From NCBI GenBank assembly GCA_003144275.1, contig NJBF01000039.1, forward strand, positions 1-35,320: a DNA stretch of 35,320 nucleotides, in the 5' to 3' direction. Made by a program: the position numbers and the translations under genes. The stretch is from Candidatus Heimdallarchaeota archaeon B3_Heim. GTDB lineage: Archaea; Asgardarchaeota; Heimdallarchaeia; Hodarchaeales; Hodarchaeaceae. Under the pieces are notes generated by a model, which searched no databases, was not told the DNA's origin, and saw only the letters and a list, made by a program, of their open reading frames with translations. This document shows positions 1 through 8,574 of this stretch, one piece after another; position 1 is the stretch's first letter; each line of letters starts with the position of its first letter.

Positions 1-1
1 A

Positions 2-406
2 AATCGATTTTATCTTGATCAAGCTGGTCAATTATTAGATAAGCTATTTAAAAAGGGACAAAGTGAGATTAAGGATCAATCCCTAGAGAAGAGCCCATTA
101 TTTCAAAAAATTATTGAGCTTATTAATACAAGAACTATTAGGAAGGAATTTGTTCTCCTTTTGGCAAATGAAATGAGAAAGATTAGAGATTGTAATGAAT
201 TTTTAACTGACTCTCTTGGTAGTGAATTAAACTTCTTTCTTGATCATCCTGAAGAGTGGACAGATCGCTTCCTTGGCATATCCTCTAACAAGAAGGAACA
301 AGAAGTTCAGATCTATAGGGTAAAAGCCACTTTGCTAGATTATTTGACTAAATTCATTGAAATAATGAAAATTCCCGAACTTAATACTTATTTACCTAGA
401 AATTAA
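2..406 (+). CDS. C-terminal part of an unrecognised protein, cut by the left edge
   Basis: The reading frame is open from base 2 to the TAA at 404-406, so the gene starts outside the window. A TTG at 161 could begin an 81-residue protein, but uninterrupted coding-like sequence before it makes a truncated longer gene more likely. The visible 134 residues are charged and predicted helical, with no membrane segment and no motif I recognise. The gene lies 15 bp before a DUF58 gene on the same strand. DUF58 genes usually sit beside MoxR ATPase and transglutaminase or membrane genes, so this may belong to that type of operon, but the visible part shows no MoxR motif. Function unknown. Confidence 0.6.
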   Translation, partial: NRFYLDQAGQLLDKLFKKGQSEIKDQSLEKSPLFQKIIELINTRTIRKEFVLLLANEMRKIRDCNEFLTDSLGSELNFFLDHPEEWTDRFLGISSNKKEQEVQIYRVKATLLDYLTKFIEIMKIPELNTYLPRN

Positions 407-421
407 TATTGAGGACTCCTT

Positions 422-1708
422 ATGAATTATTATAGACAATTAATATTCTTAATAACCTCTTTACTAATTTTTGTCGTTCTTTCATTGTTAACAGGTTCAC
501 CCGCTTTATCTGGGCTTGCTTTGCCCATTCTATGCTATATCTTCTTTATTTTGCTGACCCAAGAAGTGAGTTTAGACACGATTACAGTTACTCGTATAAT
601 TTCCAAAGATAGGGGTACCACTGGTGATGAAATAGAAGTAAGACTGATAATCCGAAATCAAGGGCCAGCAGTTCCACTCCTTGAAATTGTTGATCTAACA
701 GCAGAGAAATGCACAATATCATCTGGTAGTAATCATTTACAAGTACAAATTGATAAAAATCAAATTATTGAACGAAAGTATACATTAAAACTTCATCACA
801 GAGGACGGTATGCACTAGGCCCAATTTTCTTAAAAGGTAGTGATCTATTCGAAAAAAAATCAACCTATAGGAAAATCGAGGAAGTTAGAATAATTACTTG
901 TTTTCCGGATTTTATGAAGCTACAAACTTTACCAATTTCTCGTGACAAACTATTACCTCTAGGTGGGTCGATTCCCTCACGAATCTATAAAGGAAGAGAT
1001 TTTGATTTTCAGGGAGTCCGACCTTACCATCCTAATGACGAATTACGCGCTATAAACTGGCGAGTTACAGCTAAATTCAATTCTCTTGCAACTAACGAAT
1101 ATGCGTTAAATCAACAATCTCATATAATTATAATCCTAGATCACACCGCCTCAACAGAACATCTACTCGAGATTGCAATCAAGGCGACCCTCTCTATTGC
1201 TGAATGGGGGATAAGGCAACGGTCCAAAGTAGAACTTTTGGCAATTGGAGATTATGTAAGACAAATCAAACCAGCTGCAAATAAACGACAATTAATATTA
1301 ATAACTGAGCGTTTAGTTGATTTAGAAGCCATTTCTCCTCAATATGCAAATATTCTTGAATCCCAAATCGAAAATAGGGTATTCCCTAAACTGAGACAAC
1401 CTGGGATTTTGTTTATTGTCTCTCCTCTAGCTGAATTAACCATTATTAATTCGGTTAAAAGGATCGTTGAATCAAGATCACAGGTAATATGGGTTAATCC
1501 AAGTCTAGATTATTTGTACGAGAAAATTAACCCTTCAAAATTGCAAAAAAAGAATTCTAAAGAAATGGTTGAGACTTTCACTAACATATTAACTACTCTC
1601 ATTAGAATTAACACACACAAGGAATTCGAAAAAGTCCCGAAGTTTAATTGGTATCCCGAAGGTCCGGACTACAGCTCTCTAAACTCTCTGAATAAACTGG
1701 GTGTATAG
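422..1708 (+). CDS. DUF58 domain protein (membrane-anchored, vWA-like)
   Basis: This 428-residue protein starts with two hydrophobic segments (about residues 7-45), followed by an extracytoplasmic beta-rich region with the RGRY signature near residue 127. A DUF58 core follows: about residues 190-213 carry the family pattern GRDFDFQGVRPY-x5-ELRAINW. Downstream, an IIIILD strand resembles the start of a von Willebrand A-like fold. DUF58 proteins are typically encoded with MoxR-type AAA ATPases, and the pair is thought to act in assembly or maturation of surface or membrane complexes. The MoxR partner, if present, must lie left of the window. A GAGG about 8 nt before the ATG is a plausible ribosome binding site. 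The next gene begins 2 bp after the stop, so the two are probably co-transcribed. Family assignment is firm; the cellular role is not known. Confidence 0.85.
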   Translation: MNYYRQLIFLITSLLIFVVLSLLTGSPALSGLALPILCYIFFILLTQEVSLDTITVTRIISKDRGTTGDEIEVRLIIRNQGPAVPLLEIVDLTAEKCTISSGSNHLQVQIDKNQIIERKYTLKLHHRGRYALGPIFLKGSDLFEKKSTYRKIEEVRIITCFPDFMKLQTLPISRDKLLPLGGSIPSRIYKGRDFDFQGVRPYHPNDELRAINWRVTAKFNSLATNEYALNQQSHIIIILDHTASTEHLLEIAIKATLSIAEWGIRQRSKVELLAIGDYVRQIKPAANKRQLILITERLVDLEAISPQYANILESQIENRVFPKLRQPGILFIVSPLAELTIINSVKRIVESRSQVIWVNPSLDYLYEKINPSKLQKKNSKEMVETFTNILTTLIRINTHKEFEKVPKFNWYPEGPDYSSLNSLNKLGV

Positions 1709-1710
1709 GT

Positions 1711-2316
1711 ATGCACTTATATATAAAATTATTACTGAGTAAATTGCTACTAATCATGACCTGGTTACCTTTCGGATACTTCCCTCTTTTTATAGGGGTA
1801 AGTAACTATATCTGGACACGAGGGTCAGATTTATTACCTGTATTCATAATTGAAGCTGTTCTGATTGCTTTAGGTTTAAATGGAATCATTGGACTCCTTA
1901 CTTTTAAAAAGCAATACCTTGCTAAAGAAATGGCCCTGACCATCCTTATTATAGGTATCATTACTAATTTACAAACTTCTGTTCTTGCTGCAATCAATGT
2001 CACCTTAATTTTCTTCTTCTGGAATATTTGGGTATTAGGAGAAAAATATGCGCAATTAGACAAAGAATATAATTACCCCAACGGTAGTATTGACAAACAG
2101 GACATTAATGATGCATACCAGAAACAACTTCAAGGCTTTTTTATTATCGGATGGTTGGTTCTACTGGGTTCATGGATGATCATTCTGATTAGTGAAAACA
2201 TTGTTGTTGACCTAGGCGCAACGATGACAATATCATTATTCTTGGGAGCAATAATACTTCTTCTAATTTTCCTATCAGAACGTCTAGCAATTTTTCCAAA
2301 ACTAAAGAAAATCTGA
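1711..2316 (+). CDS. Multi-pass membrane protein of unknown function
   Basis: A 201-residue protein that is mostly hydrophobic, with about five or six predicted transmembrane helices (roughly residues 5-30, 42-65, 72-108, 143-162 and 168-190). A short hydrophilic loop near residues 113-140 carries acidic and amide residues. It ends in a basic tail. No catalytic motif is visible and I do not recognise the family. It begins 2 bp after the DUF58 stop codon and precedes another membrane protein by 85 bp, so it is likely a partner of the DUF58 protein in one membrane-associated operon. Co-function is inferred from spacing only. Confidence 0.65.
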   Translation: MHLYIKLLLSKLLLIMTWLPFGYFPLFIGVSNYIWTRGSDLLPVFIIEAVLIALGLNGIIGLLTFKKQYLAKEMALTILIIGIITNLQTSVLAAINVTLIFFFWNIWVLGEKYAQLDKEYNYPNGSIDKQDINDAYQKQLQGFFIIGWLVLLGSWMIILISENIVVDLGATMTISLFLGAIILLLIFLSERLAIFPKLKKI

Positions 2317-2401
2317 TGGCAAATTCAGATATATTTTTATCATCGCATAGAGGGGAAAATAGGTATCTTACCTTCATTAGAGGACTAGTTAGGGTTTTCA
2401 C

Positions 2402-3781
2402 ATGTCGTGGTTATTTGAGAAGATTAGTGAATTTCAAGTATTGATTTTTGAACAATCAGAAGCAGAAGAGGTGCATCTCTCCAAACATAAATTTTTGATT
2501 CTTAGTTTGTACCTAAGTGCATTCGTACTTACATTCCTTCATTTCGCTAATATCCCAGCTGATGTTGCTCTAGATGTGCAAATAGCAGCAGCATCTAATA
2601 ATCCTATCACCATACCCTCCTCTCCCCGTTTGGGACTAGCTATACTTTTCTATTTTTATATCTCAATAGTCGCTTTCATAACCATATTTAAGGGGGGTTC
2701 AGTTCCGAATTTCATAACCCGTCCTCGTTTCCCTGTAATGAGAAGACGCTATAAAGTATTATCAGTAATAATAGGATTTATTTTTATCAATGCTATCTTA
2801 TTTGTTAGTTATCTTATAATAATCTCGTCGTCTTTAATTATTATAATTACTGGCCCCGTTTTGTATATTATCTGGACAATTCTAGAACCTTTTTTCTTAC
2901 TGAGCGGAATACTGGCAATTATTCGACTGATTGAAGCGGATTACCCTCAAAGTGGATTTTCTTCTCGTGGGAAACGTGCACTAATCCTGATTTTTGCTAT
3001 AGGATATTTTACCCCAGTAATATTTACTCTATTCCTTATTTCCTTTACGTCCATTGGCTCTGAATTCAGTGAAATATCGATTTTCGGCCAAACATTTTCG
3101 TTTTATATTCCTGCTATGGACTCTTTTTCGCGGACGTTTACTTCAATTCTGTCTATAACTCTCATATTTCTTCTTATATGGTGGATTAAGGATAAATATC
3201 GAGGCCCATCTCCTATAAGAGAAAGAAAAAAGGGAATGCTTCCATGGTTCTTGGGATTAACTTTAATCCTGATAATTCTAACAGTTGTACCTTTAATAGC
3301 TTCAACTCGCGGTTCGTTGCAAGAAATTACAAGCATTTTGGATATCCTAGGTCTTTTTACAGCTGTTATTATGGGATTGTGGAATGCACTTGGTGTGGAG
3401 CAAATTACTGAACCATTACGTGGACTCAAACGATTGAATCCTCTGGAGTACATTGGCCGGTTACATCCTTATACTAAAGCACTTTTTCTTTTAATAATAT
3501 CTATGTTTGCTTTTTTTTCTTCTATGGAAAGTAACACGATTGCAGCAATAACAGGCAATCCAGACACTCTTAAATTGCAAAAATTAAATTTACTGGCAGC
3601 TTTCATCGGAGCAGCCTATTTTATCCTATTGTGGAGATACAAAGGCCAAGCTCGTTCAACAATGCCTGGATTACTGAAAACCACTCAATATCAAATAGAG
3701 GGAGGTTTAGCTAAAATTCGATCTTTCATCAGCGGTGAACGTAGTGTCTTGGATATTCCTTCTTATGAGGAAGAAGAATAA
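2402..3781 (+). CDS. Large multi-pass membrane protein of unknown function
   Basis: A 459-residue protein with a short soluble N-terminus and about nine hydrophobic helices spread from residue 28 to 415. Basic loops alternate with the helices, and the C-terminal cytoplasmic-type tail ends in five or six acidic residues. I recognise no transporter or enzyme signature. The ATG at 2402 follows an 85 bp gap that shows no competing gene. It is the last plus-strand gene of the group that starts at the left edge, and the next gene is convergent. A role with the DUF58 protein in an envelope-related complex is possible but rests on position alone. Confidence 0.65.
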   Translation: MSWLFEKISEFQVLIFEQSEAEEVHLSKHKFLILSLYLSAFVLTFLHFANIPADVALDVQIAAASNNPITIPSSPRLGLAILFYFYISIVAFITIFKGGSVPNFITRPRFPVMRRRYKVLSVIIGFIFINAILFVSYLIIISSSLIIIITGPVLYIIWTILEPFFLLSGILAIIRLIEADYPQSGFSSRGKRALILIFAIGYFTPVIFTLFLISFTSIGSEFSEISIFGQTFSFYIPAMDSFSRTFTSILSITLIFLLIWWIKDKYRGPSPIRERKKGMLPWFLGLTLILIILTVVPLIASTRGSLQEITSILDILGLFTAVIMGLWNALGVEQITEPLRGLKRLNPLEYIGRLHPYTKALFLLIISMFAFFSSMESNTIAAITGNPDTLKLQKLNLLAAFIGAAYFILLWRYKGQARSTMPGLLKTTQYQIEGGLAKIRSFISGERSVLDIPSYEEEE

Positions 3782-3821
3782 ACCTGCAAATCCAGAAGTG
3801 TAACACAGGGGAAAATGAATA

Positions 3822-4451
3822 TCACAGATCTTTTTTTTTAGATATAGTAATGTAAGTTCCTTCATCAACATAAGCCTGTCTAACGATATGCAGATTCGCT
3901 TTTCTATGCATTTTACGCATCTCGATAGTTGTAAAAAACTTAGAACCCATCCAAAAAAATTTCTCCATTGATTTAATGTAGTGTCCAAGAGGCCTAGAAG
4001 GATCAAACTCAACGACAATGGACAGACCTTGTTTAGGTTCAAGTACTCGTTCTATCTCTTTTAACCCTTTTAATTGGTCATCCCAATGATGTAACGAGTC
4101 AATAACAATTACTCGATCAAAGTAAACTCCATCAAAAGGTAATTGTTCCGCATAACCAAGGACAGGTTTCGCTGTTGGAAATTTCTGTATAGCTTGTTGA
4201 AGCATGGGTTGCGAGGGATCCAGTAACCATACTTGTCGTGCTAATGAAATTATGGAAGCAATACTTCTTCCCGTTCCAGCTCCTATTTCAAGAACCTTTT
4301 CCTGACCAGTCAATTCTAGTGCATCTATAATTTTAGAAGTTGGGTTATCCCGAATGAGAAAATCATACAAAGGACTAATCAAATCAAAAAACCGTTTGGG
4401 AATTCTTGTTACCATCCTGTCATTGTTAAACGTCAATGTGCATACGATCAT
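3822..4451 (-). CDS. Class I SAM-dependent methyltransferase
   Basis: This 209-residue protein has the Rossmann-fold methyltransferase pattern. Motif I is VLEIGAGTGRS at about residues 53-63, followed by an acidic strand end (LLDPSQPML). Motif IV region is DRVIVIDSLHHWDD, and a post-motif ERVLEP helix follows. This matches UbiE/methyltransferase-11 type small-molecule enzymes; the substrate cannot be read from sequence. The annotated ATG at 4451 leaves 5 bp after the upstream deaminase stop. A second ATG at 4415, giving a protein beginning MVTRIPKRFF, is also plausible. The enzyme would release S-adenosylhomocysteine, and the neighbouring gene encodes a deaminase of that product family, so a shared SAM-salvage link is possible. 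Its 3' end is convergent with the DUF58 operon. Confidence 0.8.
   Translation of the reverse strand: MIVCTLTFNNDRMVTRIPKRFFDLISPLYDFLIRDNPTSKIIDALELTGQEKVLEIGAGTGRSIASIISLARQVWLLDPSQPMLQQAIQKFPTAKPVLGYAEQLPFDGVYFDRVIVIDSLHHWDDQLKGLKEIERVLEPKQGLSIVVEFDPSRPLGHYIKSMEKFFWMGSKFFTTIEMRKMHRKANLHIVRQAYVDEGTYITISKKKDL
3831..3839 (+). terminator. Poly-T tract after the DUF58 operon
   Basis: Nine consecutive T residues lie about 50 bp past the last plus-strand stop codon. Archaeal RNA polymerase terminates at T-rich stretches without needing a hairpin. The tract also encodes lysine codons at the 3' end of the convergent methyltransferase gene, so coding constraint is an alternative explanation. Confidence 0.35.
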
Positions 4452-4456
4452 ACTGA

Positions 4457-5770
4457 TTAATCAGAACTAGTAGTTTCAAGTAGTCGATTAGTCACTCTTT
4501 GAGCTTCATTTTTCACTTTAGTAATATCTAATGTCAAAAATTTGCCATTCTGATAAACGATCGATCCATCGATAATTGTCATAACGACTTGTTCCCGTCC
4601 TATTGCATAACAAAGATGACTCACGGGATCTATTACAGGTGTGGTACCAGGGGAGTCAAGATCAAGAACTGTTAGATCTGCACGCGTATTTTCAAGCAAT
4701 GTCCCTGAATAACAATTTTTTGGAAACAATGTCTGGGCATTACACGTGGCCATCCTCACTACTTCAGTTGAGGTGACAACTGTTGGATCTTTGTAAACTG
4801 CTTTGTGAATCAGTGCCTCAAATGACATCTCTTCAAACATATCCAGTTTATTATTGCTTGCTTGACCATCAGTTGCCAAGCACACATTTATATTTTCTTT
4901 CAGCAATCGAGGAGTGTCAGCTATTCCAGTTCCTATTTTTGCATTACTTTTAGGACAATGTAGAACATTTACTCTATATTTTTTCAGCAGATCACGTTCT
5001 GCTTGTGACAGATGAACACAATGAGCTGCACTATTTATAGTCTCCAAAACCCCTATTTTATCCATCCATTCAATGGGACGAAGAGAATGTGTTTTTTGGG
5101 ATTCATTGACCTCATATTCAGTTTCATTTAAATGTGTATGAATATTCGTTCCTCTATCTCTAGCCTCATTTGCAATTGTTTGGAACCATTCTTTTCCTAC
5201 AGTATATGGCGCATGTGGCCCAAATGCAACATAAAGGCGGTTGTTATTTCCATTCCATTTGTCATGTACATTTTTAGCATGTTTGAATGCTTCTTCCATA
5301 GAATTAGATTCAGGATTACCAGCAAAAAAGATACTCGGGGCAAGAACGGCTTTTATTCCTGTTTCGTGAATCGCTCGTGCAATTTGATCTGAATAAAAAT
5401 ATTGATCATTAAATCCTATAGTCCCACCTGCAAGCATTTCAGCAATTCCTAGCATCGTCCCCCAGTATGCATCCTCTGGAAGTAAATTTGGTTCTATACT
5501 CCATATATGCTGTAACCACGTTTGTAGAGATTTATTTTCCGAGATACCTCTTTGTAATGTCATGGGAATATGTGTATGGGCGTTAATCAAGCCTGGAATG
5601 ACTAAACCTTTTTCAAAGTTATAATATTCATGACCAGCTTTTTTGTCACTTTCTTTACCTCTGGGGCCAGAATAGATAATTTTCTTCTCTTCAATAACTA
5701 TCCGCCCGTTATTAATAACCTCTCCAGACAACGGATAATAAATCCATCTTCCATCAATAACTAAATCCAT
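4457..5770 (-). CDS. mtaD: MtaD/DadD-type 5'-methylthioadenosine / S-adenosylhomocysteine / 5'-deoxyadenosine deaminase
   Basis: A 437-residue amidohydrolase of usual family length. The metal-binding H-x-H is in NAHTH (His65 and His67). Further signature blocks are HTHLNET, the VLHCPKSNAKIG strand and the ATDG block containing the catalytic aspartate near residue 300. Members hydrolytically deaminate the adenine ring of SAM by-products to the inosyl forms. In archaea, related enzymes handle several of these substrates, so exact specificity is uncertain. It is the first gene of a two-gene minus-strand operon and is followed 5 bp later by a SAM methyltransferase, which makes methylation by-product. 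A TATA-like element about 26 nt upstream of the ATG suggests a leaderless transcript. An SsnA/chlorohydrolase-like role cannot be excluded. Confidence 0.85.
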   Translation of the reverse strand: MDLVIDGRWIYYPLSGEVINNGRIVIEEKKIIYSGPRGKESDKKAGHEYYNFEKGLVIPGLINAHTHIPMTLQRGISENKSLQTWLQHIWSIEPNLLPEDAYWGTMLGIAEMLAGGTIGFNDQYFYSDQIARAIHETGIKAVLAPSIFFAGNPESNSMEEAFKHAKNVHDKWNGNNNRLYVAFGPHAPYTVGKEWFQTIANEARDRGTNIHTHLNETEYEVNESQKTHSLRPIEWMDKIGVLETINSAAHCVHLSQAERDLLKKYRVNVLHCPKSNAKIGTGIADTPRLLKENINVCLATDGQASNNKLDMFEEMSFEALIHKAVYKDPTVVTSTEVVRMATCNAQTLFPKNCYSGTLLENTRADLTVLDLDSPGTTPVIDPVSHLCYAIGREQVVMTIIDGSIVYQNGKFLTLDITKVKNEAQRVTNRLLETTSSD

Positions 5771-5790
5771 GAAAAGACCCTTTAACTCTC

Positions 5791-5802
5791 TTTTTATATT
5801 TG
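5791..5802 (-). promoter_or_regulatory. TATA box of the mtaD operon (leaderless)
   Basis: On the minus strand this reads CAAATATAAAAA, centred about 26 bp before the ATG at 5770. That is the normal TATA-to-transcription-start distance in archaea, so transcription would begin at or next to the start codon. No Shine-Dalgarno sequence is present, in agreement. Confidence 0.55.
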
Positions 5803-5874
5803 TGATTCGAGTGAAATTTTTGCCTCTATCCTTCCTTTTTTAAAATTGCGATAGAATCTTGGAAGCGTATTTGA

Positions 5875-6438
5875 TTGAAGCAATTTCTATTCGAGGTTGT
5901 GGAATTGAAGAAAGGACTTTTATTAGCTATATTCATCATTATTACTTATTATTCCTCTGCATATCTCTATTACCAATATCTACTTCCCTATACAGTTGAA
6001 GAGGGCACAATCTCACTAAATAATTTAAACAAAACGATAGAAATTGATTATCATGATCCAGATATTTCATACAGAGACCTGCCTGTTGTAATAAAACTGC
6101 TCTCAGGTGATCCGCTTGAAATTACTTATATGAAATGTTCTGATGATTTTTCAATAAATTTAACTGAAGGTTCAGTGAGATTTACGCATAATTTTGCTGG
6201 GAATATTTACATCCGTTTGCTCAACGAAAATTCTTCCGCAATAATGAGTTACACAATTATCGATCGAGCATCATTATTTGTCCCTAAATCGGCCACAAAA
6301 GCATGTACTTCTATGCCTGGAATAGTATTTGGATTTAATATTACCATACTACTCATTTTATCTTCAAGTATCTTCATAATTATATATATTCTTATTTATA
6401 AGAGAGATTTGCTAATTGACAAAATAAGACTGAGTTGA
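5875..6438 (+). CDS. Membrane-anchored extracytoplasmic protein, unknown
   Basis: A 187-residue protein with an N-terminal hydrophobic segment (about residues 13-33), an exposed domain of about 110 residues predicted to be beta-rich, and a C-terminal transmembrane helix (about residues 148-172) with a basic cytoplasmic tail. The exposed part resembles an immunoglobulin-like surface domain in composition, but I cannot assign a family. The first available start is TTG at 5875; a GTG seven codons later is an alternative. Its stop codon overlaps the start of the following propeller gene by 4 bp, so the two are translated together and may form a surface complex. Confidence 0.6.
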   Translation: MKQFLFEVVELKKGLLLAIFIIITYYSSAYLYYQYLLPYTVEEGTISLNNLNKTIEIDYHDPDISYRDLPVVIKLLSGDPLEITYMKCSDDFSINLTEGSVRFTHNFAGNIYIRLLNENSSAIMSYTIIDRASLFVPKSATKACTSMPGIVFGFNITILLILSSSIFIIIYILIYKRDLLIDKIRLS

Positions 6439-7877
6439 ATAAGATGTTAACTAAATATAATTGTTCATTAGGCTTGATAATCACTTTGATGTTATTTTTA
6501 AATCTCGCATTTCTAGAAAGTAGTCGTAATGCCAAGATTATCTGGAGTACTTCAACAACAGACACAAAGATTTCAAAATCTATGTCAAATGATAATTTCG
6601 AATTCACTGGTACCTTAATTTGGAAGAACACCGATTCAACAGCATACATTCAGCATGTGATTGTAGGGGATTTGAATGGTGATGGAATCGATGATGTTTT
6701 AGCAAGAGATCATGAAACCCACGTCTATGCTATTGACGGAGTTTCAGGTGAAAGTCTCTGGATAAACATAGTTCCGACTGATATGGTTAGATCAATTTCT
6801 GTTGGTGACTTTAACAATGATGGATCGGATGATGCATTAGTAGGAGAGTGGGGAGGAATGGTTTACGCGATAGAAGGGAAAACTGAAGCTATGTTGTGGA
6901 ACAATTCAGACACGAATCAAAAAATATTCTCATTAGCAGTAGGAGATTTTAATAATGACGGAGTAGATGACGCCCTAGCGGGAAGCTGGGAGAAGAAGAT
7001 ATTAGCTATTAATGGATGGAATGGGGAAACCTTATGGAACTACTCTAATCCTTCTGAATATATATTACCTGTTACAGTGGGGGATTTCAACAATGATGAA
7101 ATTGATGATGCTCTTGCAGGAAGTCTAGATGGCAAAGTTTATGCCTTAAATGGAAGTAATGGGGAAATATTATGGATTAACACAGATCAAGATGATGCGA
7201 CGATTTCTATTGCCGTAGGAGATTTCAATAATGATACAATTGATGATGTAGTAGTAGGTTGCTTATCTACTTTGAAAATATATACAATTGACGGAAATAC
7301 AGGAGTAACATTGTGGAACCACACCAATATTGGGTCAGTTCAGTCTGTAGCTGTTGGTGATTTCAACAATAATGGAGTTGATGATGTTTTAGCTGGAAGT
7401 TCAGATACCTATGTATATTCATTTGATGGATTTACGGGAAATCAAATTTGGAACACAAGTACTCCTGAAAAAGAGGTAATTTCTGTCACAGTTGGAGATT
7501 TTGATGGTGATGGATTAGATGATGCCCTTGCAGGTTCCTATGACACCAATGTTTACATTTTCAATGGCTCGACAGGTGAAAATCTTTGGAAAACTGATGA
7601 ACCAACGGATTGGGTTGTTTCAGTAGCTATCGGAGATTTTAATGACGATGGTATTGATGATATATTAGCAGGGGGCTATGATAAATCAATCTATGCTTTC
7701 TCCCTTATTGAACCAAGTATAACTACTGATACCAGTTTATCAGCTGATTCATCGGTGACTACTACTTTAAATTCGACTACAGATGATTCAGACGTCACTA
7801 GTTTGACATTTCCAATATTTCTTATCGCCTTGGTTATATTAAACTTCATAAAACGAAATTATTATAAAAACGGGTAA
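6435..7877 (+). CDS. Surface-anchored FG-GAP/VCBS eight-repeat beta-propeller protein
   Basis: A signal-peptide-like hydrophobic N-terminus is followed by eight tandem repeats of about 45 residues (coding roughly 6648-7700). A Ser/Thr-rich linker and a C-terminal transmembrane helix (about residues 457-474) follow. Each repeat contains a VGDFNNDGxDD calcium-binding loop, then an AG block, a VYAxxG strand and a GExLWN strand. This combines FG-GAP/VCBS and PQQ-like blade features, and eight units would close one propeller. The protein is therefore predicted to be extracellular and membrane-tethered, probably binding ligands or partners. Repeats 4, 5 and 6 have altered Ca loops (DE, DT and NN-G in place of the DG pattern). 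The start is TTG at 6435 (4 bp overlap) or ATG at 6444. No enzyme activity is evident. Confidence 0.8.
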   Translation: MNKMLTKYNCSLGLIITLMLFLNLAFLESSRNAKIIWSTSTTDTKISKSMSNDNFEFTGTLIWKNTDSTAYIQHVIVGDLNGDGIDDVLARDHETHVYAIDGVSGESLWINIVPTDMVRSISVGDFNNDGSDDALVGEWGGMVYAIEGKTEAMLWNNSDTNQKIFSLAVGDFNNDGVDDALAGSWEKKILAINGWNGETLWNYSNPSEYILPVTVGDFNNDEIDDALAGSLDGKVYALNGSNGEILWINTDQDDATISIAVGDFNNDTIDDVVVGCLSTLKIYTIDGNTGVTLWNHTNIGSVQSVAVGDFNNNGVDDVLAGSSDTYVYSFDGFTGNQIWNTSTPEKEVISVTVGDFDGDGLDDALAGSYDTNVYIFNGSTGENLWKTDEPTDWVVSVAIGDFNDDGIDDILAGGYDKSIYAFSLIEPSITTDTSLSADSSVTTTLNSTTDDSDVTSLTFPIFLIALVILNFIKRNYYKNG

Positions 7878-7960
7878 TTGTAAGTAACTTTTCAATTCAA
7901 TTCGATCAAAGTTATAAAGTTATAAAAAGAAAAAAGAATCACTTCTCCACAATCGAAAGA

Positions 7961-7980
7961 AATTTAATTTTTAAATTTAA
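7961..7980 (+). promoter_or_regulatory. Candidate TATA region for the coiled-coil gene pair
   Basis: An A/T-only stretch (AATTTAATTTTTAAATTTAA) ends 36 bp before the ATG at 8017, in a 139 bp gene-free gap. Just upstream, at 7908-7923, the 8-bp unit AAAGTTAT is tandemly repeated. Position suits a promoter giving a short leader, but such stretches are common in this AT-rich DNA. Confidence 0.3.
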
Positions 7981-8016
7981 ACAAGAATCCACTCCTTCTT
8001 TACGTGTGATTATATA

Positions 8017-8568
8017 ATGGTAGATCGAGAATATCTTGAACAATTACCTGATTCCGAACTAGATAAGTTATTTCAAGAAAAGAAAACTGATTATGACCAA
8101 CGCTCGACAAAGTACAAAAGGATTCAAGATTTATTAAGACGTAAAGTGACAACGAAGGAAAAAACCGTTAGAAATTATCAATCAGAAACCGATCTGCTTC
8201 GAGTGAAACATCCTGATGTTAATGTCGCCAAACAAGACTTTGACGACAATCCACAATTTCTGAGAGAGAGTATCCAAAAACACACAACGGCGGTATTAAA
8301 TCTTCAGACTCATCAAATTCAACTTAAGAAACTAATAAAAGAAGTCAATCTGGATTTTGCTAAGCTAAAAGCACAAGAAAAGTTTCTACAACAAGAAGTA
8401 GATAATTTAATTACATTAAATGATGAACTAAGTCAAGACCTAGAAGATCAATCTGAGAAAATGCAACTAGCTGTGATTACCTCAGAGTATCAATCTACTC
8501 ACGATCTTTTAGATACTCTATCTTTGGAGATTGAACATCTGCATAAACGTTTACACGATAGGAGCTAG
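8017..8568 (+). CDS. Coiled-coil protein, unknown (first of a pair)
   Basis: A 183-residue, highly charged protein, predicted almost entirely helical with long heptad-like stretches (about residues 10-60 and 85-180). It has no hydrophobic segment, no cysteine and no recognisable enzymatic motif, so it is likely a cytoplasmic structural or scaffold protein. It starts at an ATG without a clear Shine-Dalgarno site. It is followed 6 bp later by a second, longer coiled-coil gene, which suggests that the two products assemble together. In an Asgard-like genome such proteins may serve cytoskeletal or membrane-remodelling roles, but nothing in this sequence shows that directly. Confidence 0.65.
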   Translation: MVDREYLEQLPDSELDKLFQEKKTDYDQRSTKYKRIQDLLRRKVTTKEKTVRNYQSETDLLRVKHPDVNVAKQDFDDNPQFLRESIQKHTTAVLNLQTHQIQLKKLIKEVNLDFAKLKAQEKFLQQEVDNLITLNDELSQDLEDQSEKMQLAVITSEYQSTHDLLDTLSLEIEHLHKRLHDRS

Positions 8569-8574
8569 TACCAC

